From assembly GCA_937919435.1 (NCBI GenBank), contig CALFRR010000265.1, positions 1 to 56,873 on the forward strand: 56,873 nucleotides of DNA, written 5' to 3'. Each line of letters begins with the position of its first letter. Position 1 is the first letter of the stretch. Shown here piece after piece: positions 43,001 to 50,025 of this stretch. This stretch comes from an uncultured Alphaproteobacteria bacterium. Lineage in GTDB: Bacteria; Pseudomonadota; Alphaproteobacteria; Rhizobiales; Ancalomicrobiaceae. The notes beneath the pieces are model-generated. The model was not told the origin of the DNA and ran no database searches. It saw nothing but the letters and a program-made list of their open reading frames with translations. The position numbers were made by a program, and so were the translations under genes.

Positions 43001-43912
43001 CGCCAGCCGCACCTCGAAACGGCGTTCGCTCCCGAAACCGAACTGCGCCTCGCCGGTCAGTGGCTGCGCCCGTTCCTCCGGCCCGAGCGCCAACGTCGCC
43101 TCGGCGAGGCCGAAGCCGGCGAAATTGGCGACGACCCGCCCGTCCAGCCGGAACACGCCGCCGCCCAGCGCCGCCGGGACGCCGGCCCGCGGCTCGCGAC
43201 GTTCGAGGCTCAGCGTACCCGTCAGACCCGGGGTCCCGTCGGTCACGCGAGTGACCGCGTCGAGCGCCAGCGTCGCCGGATCGTCCGCCGCATTGGCCTG
43301 CAGCTTCACCCCGAAACCGCCGTCGACCTGTCCCGCCGACAGCCGGAACCCGATCTGCCGCCCGCCGGCGAGTGCCCCACCGTCGAACTTCCAGGGGCCG
43401 GCGAGGCTCGCCGCCGTCCCCGTCGCGGCGATCCGCGTGACCTCGAAGCGCCCGCCGGTGCGCCGGTCGGCGACCGACAACCGCCCGTCGGAGATCTCCA
43501 GGAAATCGAAGGAGAGGGTCGCCGGAGCGCCGGTCCCGTGGCTCTGCGGCCACACCACGCGCCCGGCCCGGTCGATCTCGACGTCGATCGCCGGCCGTTC
43601 CAGCCGGGCTTCGGCGACCTTGACCTCACCGCGCACCAGTGGCGCCACTTCCAGATCGAGTTCGAACCGGCCGACCCGGACCAGCGGCGTCTCCACCGGA
43701 CCGATCACCACGTCGCCGAAGATCAGCCGCGGACTGGGCAGCAGACGCATGTCGACGTCGCCGAGGATGCGCGCCTCGACGCCGCTCATCCGCGCGATCT
43801 CGCGCTCGAAGATCGCCCGATGGGCCGACCAGTCGACGAAGAACGGTCCGATCAGTGCCGTGACCAGCGCGGCGATGATCGTCAGGCCGACACCGATGTA
43901 GATCGAGTTCAC
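40091..43912 (-). CDS. Large AsmA-family protein
   Basis: A 1273-residue protein starting at GTG with GGAGGG upstream. It has an N-terminal membrane anchor (about 5-26), then the AsmA entry motif 'FFVDWSAHRAIFEREIARMSG' and 'RLLPSPRLIFGDVVIG', and a very long repetitive beta-rich body of the bridge-like lipid-transfer type. The C-terminal ~150 residues form an Ala/Arg/Gln/Glu-rich helix with repeats of 'AARRAQEA', then a Pro/Gly/Ala tail. AsmA-like proteins move phospholipid between inner and outer membrane. It stands alone, between an RHH gene and an FAD-linked dehydrogenase, all but the RHH gene leftward. Confidence 0.88.
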   Translation of the reverse strand: MNSIYIGVGLTIIAALVTALIGPFFVDWSAHRAIFEREIARMSGVEARILGDVDMRLLPSPRLIFGDVVIGPVETPLVRVGRFELDLEVAPLVRGEVKVAEARLERPAIDVEIDRAGRVVWPQSHGTGAPATLSFDFLEISDGRLSVADRRTGGRFEVTRIAATGTAASLAGPWKFDGGALAGGRQIGFRLSAGQVDGGFGVKLQANAADDPATLALDAVTRVTDGTPGLTGTLSLERREPRAGVPAALGGGVFRLDGRVVANFAGFGLAEATLALGPEERAQPLTGEAQFGFGSERRFEVRLAARQVDLDRLAAADDERSRPTPAETVGALVDGLGRAGEGLGSGRLSVDLAGLVVGGGVVQDVSAAVSSGPGGLTVERFEARMPGRARLSLAGRIPAGPALRFEGRADLAADQPALTAAWWRGRPVAGERFDTTTLAGEVSASADRVIGENLSFAVGTAKARGRFDWRRDRGLDVAASAERLEFDQLARLGRAVFDGDARPSALALDLDAGTMVVGGIAARTVAVRAKISDETLSIEKLTIADLAGAKIEGSGRIDRPTTVPDGTIDLAIVAPRPEAAIRAIGGLLAEPASVERAAAAAVFAGPLDVRLKLSGRATGKEASDLGFTAQGRAAGADLAIDGRWIGRIDDPARAKIRFEGRLDGAAPTGALARVLGPLTAKGPVAVSLKAEGTAAADGVAVDATATLGGGRIAASGRLGVGPEGTTIRAGRLAVASPDATTLAALIGRPMVAIERRLPVDLKASVAGTWPRLDLSEIVGTVDGSRIRAGGTLDLGPRPATVAGTIEVDRLDVETLAGLALGEGATSATTAGWSDVALGDPVFAGVTDLDLGLSVERAGLGAASTLDRLALRLEARGGRLRLGEIRAGLAGGRLDGEITVDRDPKAGIRLDGRGALAGASLEQLGWRVGGRPVATGRIGGDATVATTGRSVAAMVAGLAGQGRLRLDGVGVDGFGIDAMAATAVAADSGAATTPGETGRVFSARMAASRTAIDLAETPFTIEAGVARSGRVIVETPNARITGRAAVDLAGSTIDSDWTMEPTGQAVEAVRTVISKATPSVGIGIRGPIDRPRVEFDTRPLEAWLTLRSFEKEIDRVETLQQDIMERQRFARERRRLEEIHREQEAAKKAQEAEAAKRAQEAEAARRAQEAVEAARRAQEASEAARRAQDAKKASEADPQRRAEEDARRPAVPAAPIPTGPAAPGPAVGAGGGIAPPPLPPPIVIAPAPPVLGSGAPPSGAAPMTILPPSGAPAP

Positions 43913-44083
43913 GCCCCGCGTCCCTCCGCCGGGCGCCGACTTCCCGCGCCCGCCTCCGTTCGATCTCCCCGTCCTCTCCCGACGATAGGGCGAAGCGACG
44001 CGAATTTCGAGCCTCGGGTCATTTCGCCGCGCCGCCGTGACGCGCCCGTGACCGACGAGCGTCGGCGACGCGCCTCGGCCCGA

Positions 44084-45493
44084 TCAGGCGAACGGCAGGA
44101 TCTTGCCCGGATTGAACAGGTTCTGCGGATCGAGCGCCCGTTTGATCGCCGCCATCGCGGCCAGCGCCGGGTCGCCGTGTTCGGCGCAGAGATACTTCGC
44201 CTTGCCCTGGCCGACCCCGTGCTCGCCCGAGGCGGTCCCCTCCATCGCCAGCGCCCGTTCGACCAGCCGCCCGGCGAAGGCCTTGACCTTCGCCACCTCG
44301 GCCGCGTCGTCGGGGTCGAACAGCGGCAGGACGTGGAAGTTGCCGTCGCCGACGTGGCCGACGATCGGCCCGACGATGCCGGAGGCGACGATGTCCGCCT
44401 TGGTCTCGGCGATGCACGCGGCGAGCCGCGAGATCGGCACGCAGACGTCGGTGGAGAAGGTCTTCGCTCCCGGTCGGAGCCCCAGCGCCGCCCAATAGGC
44501 GTCGTGGCGCGCGGTCCACAGACGGGTCCGCTCCTCCGCCTTCGTCGCCCAGGTGAAGGGCCCACCGCCGAGCTCTGCCGCGATCTCGCCGAACCGCGTC
44601 GACTGCTCGGCCACCCCCGCCGCGCTGCCGTGGAACTCGACCAGCAGCAGCGGCGTCTCCGGCAGATCGAGCTTCGAATAGAGATTGCAGGCGCGGACCT
44701 GGACTTCGTCGAGCAGTTCGATCCGGGCGACCGGGATACCCGACTGGATGGTCAGGATCACCGCGTCCGCCGCCGCCGCGACGCTGCCGAACGGGCAGAT
44801 GCCGCCGGCGATCGCCTCCGGGATGCCGGAGAGGCGGAGGGTCAGTTCGGTGATGATCCCGAGCGTGCCTTCGGAACCGACGTAGAGCCGGGTCAGGTCG
44901 TAACCGGTCGACGACTTCTTCGCCCGCCGCGAGGTGGTGATCACCTCGCCGTCGGCCCCGACCACCCGGAGCGCCAGCACCACGTCCCTCATCGTGCCGT
45001 AGCGCACCGCGTTGGTGCCCGAGGCCCGGGTCGCCGCCATCCCGCCGAGGGTCGCGTCGGCACCGGGATCGATCGGAAAGAACAGGCCGGTGTCGCGCAG
45101 CCGGTCGTTCAGCGCCTTGCGCCGGATCCCCGGCTGGACCACCACGTCGAGATCCTCGGCATGGACCGCGACCACCGCGTCCATCCCCGAGAGATCGACC
45201 GAAATGCCCCCTGCCGGCGCGTTGAGATGGCCTTCGAGCGAGGTGCCGGCGCCGAACGGCACGATCGGCACCCGGTGGGCGGCGGCGATCCGCACCACCT
45301 CCTGCACCTCGGCCTCGCTCCGCACGAACACCACCGCGTCCGGCGGCTGGTTGGGAATCCAGGTGAGCGTGTGGCCGTGTTGCTCGCGCAGCGACGCCGA
45401 CGTCGACAGCCGTTCCCCGAACCGGGCCGCGAGGGCGGCGATCGCCTCCCCCGTCCGCGCCACGTCGTGCCGCCGTCCGCTGCCCTCGTTCAT
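44084..45493 (-). CDS. FAD-binding oxidoreductase, D-lactate dehydrogenase (cytochrome)/glycolate oxidase GlcD type
   Basis: A 469-residue protein. The FAD PCMH domain (about 35-215) has 'IVPFGAGTSLEGHLNAPAG' and 'DPGADATLGGMAATRASGTN' with 'YVGSEGTLGIITELTLRL'. The C-terminal FAD-oxidase domain ends 'SGEHGVGQGKAKYL' and 'DPQNLFNPGKILP', the signature of D-lactate and glycolate dehydrogenases. Single-polypeptide architecture without GlcE/GlcF fits the LDHD class (EC 1.1.2.4). Electron acceptor unknown. It lies 79 bases downstream of the AbrB gene on the same strand and may be co-transcribed, which would suit a hydroxy-acid user with a transporter-like partner. Confidence 0.87.
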   Translation of the reverse strand: MNEGSGRRHDVARTGEAIAALAARFGERLSTSASLREQHGHTLTWIPNQPPDAVVFVRSEAEVQEVVRIAAAHRVPIVPFGAGTSLEGHLNAPAGGISVDLSGMDAVVAVHAEDLDVVVQPGIRRKALNDRLRDTGLFFPIDPGADATLGGMAATRASGTNAVRYGTMRDVVLALRVVGADGEVITTSRRAKKSSTGYDLTRLYVGSEGTLGIITELTLRLSGIPEAIAGGICPFGSVAAAADAVILTIQSGIPVARIELLDEVQVRACNLYSKLDLPETPLLLVEFHGSAAGVAEQSTRFGEIAAELGGGPFTWATKAEERTRLWTARHDAYWAALGLRPGAKTFSTDVCVPISRLAACIAETKADIVASGIVGPIVGHVGDGNFHVLPLFDPDDAAEVAKVKAFAGRLVERALAMEGTASGEHGVGQGKAKYLCAEHGDPALAAMAAIKRALDPQNLFNPGKILPFA

Positions 45494-45572
45494 CGCGTCG
45501 CCCCCTCCGCCGCTCCACCGGCGGCGGACCGTAGCAGAGGCATGTTCGGCTCGGAAGCGCGACCTGCGGCGT

Positions 45573-46631
45573 TCAGCCGCGGTCGAGTCGCGAGGCGACG
45601 AAGCGCGACAGGCTCGGCCCGATCAGGATCAGCACGAAGAACCGCACCGACTGCATCGCCATGACGAAGCCGACGTCGACCGGGCTCGAGGCGGCGATGA
45701 TCGCCACCGTGTCGAGCCCGCCCGGGCTGGTGGCGAGAAAGGCGGTCAGCGGATCGATCCCGAGGTAGTGCACCAGCATCGCCGCGAGCCCGGCGCAGAA
45801 GGCCATCAGCAGGACGATCGCCGCGGTGATCCACGGCAGCGCCCGCCAGGCATGGGCCAGCGCCGCCTTGGTGAAGCCGAGCCCGATCCGCCAGCCGAGC
45901 ACCGCATAGGCGGCGATCAGCACGACCGGCGGAAATTCGAAACCGGTGATCCCGGTGGCGTGCAGGAACGCGGCGACGAACATCGGCGCCAGCATGCCGC
46001 CGGACGGCAGCCGGGCGAGGATGCCGAGGACGCCGACCCCGACCACCACCGCCGCCGTCACCCCGAACGCCGACCAGTCGACCGGTGGGAACAGCACGAA
46101 GGGCTTGTGGGCGACGCCGTCGATGAACAGCCGCGCCACCAGCGAGGCCGACGAGGCGACGAACAGCACCCGCAGATACTGCATGAAGGCGACAAGCCGG
46201 GCGTCCGCCCCGTTGGTCTCGGCGAGGATCACCATCGCCGACGCCGCCCCCGGCGACGAGCCCCAGACGCCGGTGGTGCCCGGCACCACGCCGCTGCGGG
46301 CGAGCCCCCAGCCGCAGAGCGTGGCGAGCGCCACCACCATACCGACGGAACCGAGCAGCAGCGGCCAATCGGCGAGGAAGGTGCGGACGATTTCCGGCGT
46401 CAGCACCGAACCGATCATCCCGCCGATCACGCACTGCGCCCCGAGCCAGGCCCCTTTCGGCACCTTGATCTCGACGTCGACGAGCCGCAGCACGAGGCCG
46501 GCGACCAACGGTCCGAGCAGAAAGGCGGCAGGAAGTCGTACGACTTCGAGCAATGTGGAGACCGCGGCGGAGAGGGCGAGCAGCCCGAGCCATCGCAACG
46601 CCGCCCCACGCCGGCCATCGGGAAATGCCAT
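45573..46631 (-). CDS. AbrB-family membrane protein (formerly 'ammonia monooxygenase')
   Basis: A 352-residue protein with about ten membrane segments in two halves, each carrying an AbrB duplication signature ('PAAFLLGPLVAGLVLRL', 'GVWGSSPGAASAMVILAE', 'FLATSPGGLDTVAIIAAS'). The P-G-x-x-S/D-A-M/V motif repeated in both halves is characteristic. Members are putative transporters linked to drug or aromatic-acid resistance; old annotations as ammonia monooxygenase are erroneous. The ATG at 46631 follows a Shine-Dalgarno-like GGAAGGGACGAC. It is upstream of the FAD dehydrogenase. Confidence 0.85.
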   Translation of the reverse strand: MAFPDGRRGAALRWLGLLALSAAVSTLLEVVRLPAAFLLGPLVAGLVLRLVDVEIKVPKGAWLGAQCVIGGMIGSVLTPEIVRTFLADWPLLLGSVGMVVALATLCGWGLARSGVVPGTTGVWGSSPGAASAMVILAETNGADARLVAFMQYLRVLFVASSASLVARLFIDGVAHKPFVLFPPVDWSAFGVTAAVVVGVGVLGILARLPSGGMLAPMFVAAFLHATGITGFEFPPVVLIAAYAVLGWRIGLGFTKAALAHAWRALPWITAAIVLLMAFCAGLAAMLVHYLGIDPLTAFLATSPGGLDTVAIIAASSPVDVGFVMAMQSVRFFVLILIGPSLSRFVASRLDRG

Positions 46632-46950
46632 CGTCGTCCCTTCCGGACGGGTCGGCCGACGATCTGTGGGCCGGATGCTCGGCCGCGCTTGAACCACGGC
46701 GGGCGGCGACGGGTCAAGCCGGGGCGGGTCATTCCGGACCCGCGCCGCCGCGGCGCGCACGGGTCGGCGGGGTCGCGTCGGTCCGGGTGCCGACCGCATC
46801 CCGCATCGCCGAGGTGCTCCGCCACCGGCCGCCCCCGGGGGCACCGCCGTGACCCGGCCACCGTGCCGATGCCCCGATACGTCACGGGCGCCGATCGACC
46901 ACGCCGAGTCATACGACTTCATATGAATTTTTCTCGGCGCCGTCCCGTCT
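46632..46950. other. Intergenic region upstream of abrB-type gene, no gene seen
   Basis: GC-rich and without plausible coding frames for its first ~260 bases; frames that cross it are shadows. It becomes AT-richer near 46910-46935 just before the conserved upstream block of the first small RNA. Confidence 0.5.
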
Positions 46951-46984
46951 CGGCACATTATCGACACAATCACTTACTACAAAG

Positions 46985-47075
46985 GTCGCATCGCCCTTCG
47001 GGGTGATGGCCCTTCTTGGGCGTTTCCTCCCTAGACTTCAGACCGCGAACGCAACCCGTTCGCGGTCCTTTTTTT
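46985..47075 (+). ncRNA. Trans-acting small RNA, copy 1 (AbcR/alpha-r15-like candidate)
   Basis: A ~90-base RNA gene is inferred from three ordered elements shared with copy 2. Hairpin 1 is CATCGCCC-TTC-GGGGTGATG (46989-47008). Hairpin 2 is GCCC-TTCTT-GGGC. A single-stranded 'GTTTCCTCCCTAGACTTCA' follows, holding an anti-Shine-Dalgarno CCTCCC. The end is an 11-bp terminator stem (47041-47067) with eight T. No protein is encoded. The CCUCC single strand plus a tandem homologue is characteristic of Hfq-dependent AbcR1/AbcR2-type RNAs that repress ABC-transporter mRNAs in Rhizobiales. The 5' end is approximate; family assignment is by pattern. Confidence 0.75.
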
Positions 47076-47312
47076 GCCCGGCGCCGGGTCGCGGAGCTCG
47101 CGATCGGCAGAGACCGGGGTCGCGTTTCCGGTCGTCCGCTCGACCGGCATCGATCATCGGTGCATCGGGATCGACCGGCCCCGCCCGGCACGCCACGGCG
47201 ACCGGCAGGATCGAGGCTGCGTCCGCAAATTGGCCTGACCACCAGACATCCGATGAATTTGCGGCATTCCGTTACGGCGGGCACATTATTGACACAATCA
47301 CGTACTACCAAA

Positions 47313-47403
47313 GTCTCATCACCCCTCGGGGTGATGGCCCTTCTTGGGCGTTTCCTCCCTAGACTCAAGACCGCGAACGCAACCCGTTCGCGGTCCTTTT
47401 TTT
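47313..47403 (+). ncRNA. Trans-acting small RNA, copy 2 (AbcR/alpha-r15-like candidate)
   Basis: This copy is ungapped relative to copy 1 (constant offset 328) across about 125 bases, from the upstream block (47280) through the terminator (47369-47395 plus seven or eight T). In hairpin 1 the pair G-U of copy 1 becomes A-U (CATCACCC/GGGTGATG), so the stem is kept despite substitution. The CCTCCC single strand and the terminator are identical. Upstream, ATTATTGACACAAT contains TTGACA, and copy 1 has ATTATCGACACAAT. Different upstream bases may give different regulation, as reported for AbcR1 and AbcR2 in other species. Confidence 0.75.
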
Positions 47404-47520
47404 GTCCGGAGGGACCCCGCACGAACGAAGACGGGCCCCGCCGTGCGGGACCCGTCCATCGCGTTCATCGGATCGAGACCGTCGGTGAGACGCCGCGCCT
47501 TCGCCGCGGAACGCCGCCGA

Positions 47521-49494
47521 TCACCCCGCGCGGACCTCGGCGAGGAAGCCGGAGACCGCACCGCCGAGCTGCTCGGCCTGTCGCGCCAGTTCACGCGCCG
47601 ACGACAGCACCTGGGTCGAGGCGGCGCTCGACCCGGCCGCCGCATCGCTGACCCCGGCGACGTTCGAGGTGACCGAGCTCGCACCCTTCGCCGCACTGGC
47701 GAGGTTTCGGGCGATTTCCTGGGTCGTCGCTCCCTGCTCCTCGACCGCCGCCGAGATGGTCGCGGCTATCCCGTTCATCGCTTCGATGGTCCGCCGGATG
47801 TCGCCGATCGCCTGGGCCGCGTCCCCGGTCGAATTCTGGATCGCACCGACCTGAGTGCCGATCTCGGCGGTCGCCTTGGCGGTCTGGTCGGCGAGTTGCT
47901 TCACTTCCGCCGCCACCACCGCGAAGCCCTTGCCCGCCTCGCCGGCCCGCGCCGCCTCGATCGTCGCATTGAGCGCCAGGAGATTGGTCCGGCCCGCGAT
48001 TTCGTTGATCAGCTGGACGATCGAGCCGATCCGCTCGGCCGCTCCGGCGAGCCCTTCGACCCGACGGGTGGTGCGCTCCGCCTCGCCGACCGCCCGGGCG
48101 GCGATCTGCGCCGAGCTCTCCACCTGCCGTCCGACCTCGCGCACCGTCGTGGCGAGTTCCTCGGTCGCCGCCGCGACGCTCTCGACGTTCGAACTCGCCT
48201 CTTCCGAGGCACTGGCCACCGCGGTCGCCTGCACCGACGCCTCCTCGGCCGAGGCCGACAGGGTCTGCGCCGCCGCTTCCAGCTCGGTCGCCGCCGAAGA
48301 CACCATCTGGACCACCGCCCCGATCCGGTGTTCGAAGGAATCGGCGAGATCGTGCATCGCCTTGCGCTTGATCTCCGCCGCCCGCGCCGCTTCGTTCGCC
48401 GCTTCCCGCTCCAGCCGGCGCTGTTCGACCGCGTTGTCGCGGAACACCCGCACCGCTCGGGCCATCGCCCCGAGTTCGTTGGTCTTCTCGGTTCCGGAGA
48501 CCGTCACCTCGAGATCGCCGCCGGCGAGGCGGGTCATCATGTCGGTCATCGCGCCGATCGGCCGAGAGATCGCCCGCGCGATCAGCAGCGACAGCACGGT
48601 GAGCACGACCAGGATCACGCCATAGCCCCAGACCAGACGCGATTCCGTGTCCGCCGACACCGATTCCGCCCGGGCCACCGCATCGGCGGTCTCCTTGGCG
48701 ATCTGCTTCTCGACCTCGTCGATGATCGGCTCGATGCCGCGATGACTGTTCATCATCGCCTTTTCCGCCGCGGCCGCCTCGCCGGCGGCCTCGACCCAGG
48801 CGAGGAAGGATTTGCGGTAGATCTCCGCGGCGACCAGGATCGCCTTCTCGGTCGTCCCTTCGAGACCGGCCGCGCGGACGATCGTGTCGAGCTTCTTCGA
48901 CAGGCCGTCGAACTGCTCGACGTAGCTGCGGTCGAGCCGCAGCATGAAGTCCTTCTCGGCACGACGCAGCTGCAGAACCGCGTTCTCGATCTCGAGCCGC
49001 CCCGCCGCCGACGCGGCCTTCTCGATCTCGTGGGCCCGCTCGCGCAACACGCCGAGATGCCCCGACTTGGGATCGAGGCCCATCTGCTGGCGTGCCACCA
49101 CGATCCGGTCGAAGCCGGCACCGTAGTCGCGCACCCCTTGTGCGATCTTCTCCACCTTCGCCGCCATCACCGGATCGCGCTTCGCCACGGTCTGGACGAT
49201 CGTGGCGAGCAGTTGGTCCGTCTTCTTGCGCAGGTCGGTGTGCTCGCGGGTGTAGGCGAGATCGGACCGGGTCAGGAAGTTCTTCTCCGACCGCCGGAGC
49301 TGCAGGAGATCGATCTCCAACTGCTGCGCCCGCGTCTCCAGTGCATCGGCCGCCGCGGCCTCCGCCCGCGCCGCGTTCTCGCGCAGTCGCCCGTCGACCT
49401 GAACCCAGCCCAGCGTGAGCAGACAGACCACCGCCACGCCGACGATACTGCCGATCTGAACCCGAAGTGCGAAACTGGAAAAGGCGATGGCCAT
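47521..49494 (-). CDS. Methyl-accepting chemotaxis protein with HBM sensor domain
   Basis: A 657-residue chemoreceptor. It has a membrane helix at about 12-32 and a periplasmic helical bimodular (HBM) domain to ~285. The paired motif 'LRRSEKNFLTRSDLAY' (66-81) and 'LRRAEKDFMLRLDRSY' (176-191) is exactly 110 residues apart. A second helix (~290-312), a HAMP domain and the signalling domain follow; its tip is 'EIAGRTNLLALNATIEAARA'. HBM receptors such as McpS of Pseudomonas bind TCA-cycle intermediates or acetate. No CheR-binding C-terminal pentapeptide is present. It could work with the CheZ-like protein at 7.9 kb, but che genes are not in the window. Confidence 0.93.
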   Translation of the reverse strand: MAIAFSSFALRVQIGSIVGVAVVCLLTLGWVQVDGRLRENAARAEAAAADALETRAQQLEIDLLQLRRSEKNFLTRSDLAYTREHTDLRKKTDQLLATIVQTVAKRDPVMAAKVEKIAQGVRDYGAGFDRIVVARQQMGLDPKSGHLGVLRERAHEIEKAASAAGRLEIENAVLQLRRAEKDFMLRLDRSYVEQFDGLSKKLDTIVRAAGLEGTTEKAILVAAEIYRKSFLAWVEAAGEAAAAEKAMMNSHRGIEPIIDEVEKQIAKETADAVARAESVSADTESRLVWGYGVILVVLTVLSLLIARAISRPIGAMTDMMTRLAGGDLEVTVSGTEKTNELGAMARAVRVFRDNAVEQRRLEREAANEAARAAEIKRKAMHDLADSFEHRIGAVVQMVSSAATELEAAAQTLSASAEEASVQATAVASASEEASSNVESVAAATEELATTVREVGRQVESSAQIAARAVGEAERTTRRVEGLAGAAERIGSIVQLINEIAGRTNLLALNATIEAARAGEAGKGFAVVAAEVKQLADQTAKATAEIGTQVGAIQNSTGDAAQAIGDIRRTIEAMNGIAATISAAVEEQGATTQEIARNLASAAKGASSVTSNVAGVSDAAAGSSAASTQVLSSARELARQAEQLGGAVSGFLAEVRAG

Positions 49495-50025
49495 CGAAAA
49501 TCCCCCGGCTCGACCATCAGAGAAGACACCAACGCGACTAACGGACGGTTAATACGGAAACAAGCCGTACAAGACGCACCACGGACACTCGCATACAATC
49601 GATCGATACACAAAGGATGTACTCATATAGAAACAAATTCTACCAATATTTTCCTTGAATTCGACAAATCATTTAAATATTTCGACATCCGAACGGCCGC
49701 CCGGCGACGCTTCCGTGCAGTACGGAACTTCCGATCTGGGTTCGACGTCGGGTCACCCTCTGCGCACAAGTCGAGGACCGGCCTTCGCGACATCTCCCGT
49801 CCGGCCGATCGGACGGCCCGAGCACCCGCGGTAAATACCGATGATCTCTGCAATCGACGATCGAACGTCGGGGAATCCGCCCGCGTTCGTGCGCGCGTCG
49901 ATCCACACGCCTTTCGGCCGGCCCGCCCTTTCCTCGCCATCGGCCTGCTATAGTTCGGGGTGAACGAATGGAGAATCACCCGAGCGGTCGCCCCACGGCG
50001 ATCCGACCGACGAGCTTCCGCCACG
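49495..50025. other. 531-bp intergenic region between divergent chemoreceptor and helicase genes
   Basis: Bases ~49540-49700 are strikingly AT-rich for this genome, with runs such as AATCATTTAAATATTTCG. This probably includes the promoter of the chemoreceptor and is a candidate site for a nucleoid protein. TATAGT at 49949-49954 may be the -10 of the helicase gene. No gene is convincing; a minus-strand frame at 49623-50024 has unlikely codon use. Confidence 0.5.

Noticed and set aside
40028..45664. Very long open frame (1878 codons) on the + strand
   Set aside because: It is antisense to the AsmA-like gene and the FAD dehydrogenase gene, whose proteins have clear family motifs. Its translation is Arg/Asp/Pro-rich low complexity, as expected for an antisense frame in high-GC DNA.
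46952..46966. Possible sigma-54 promoter (GGCAC-N5-TYGA) before each sRNA
   Set aside because: The GG element is present but the invariant GC of the -12 element is GA in both copies, so I do not claim it.
49623..50024. 133-codon minus-strand frame between the chemoreceptor and helicase genes
   Set aside because: It crosses the AT-rich intergenic patch and has codon usage unlike neighbouring genes, no ribosome-binding site and no recognisable domain.
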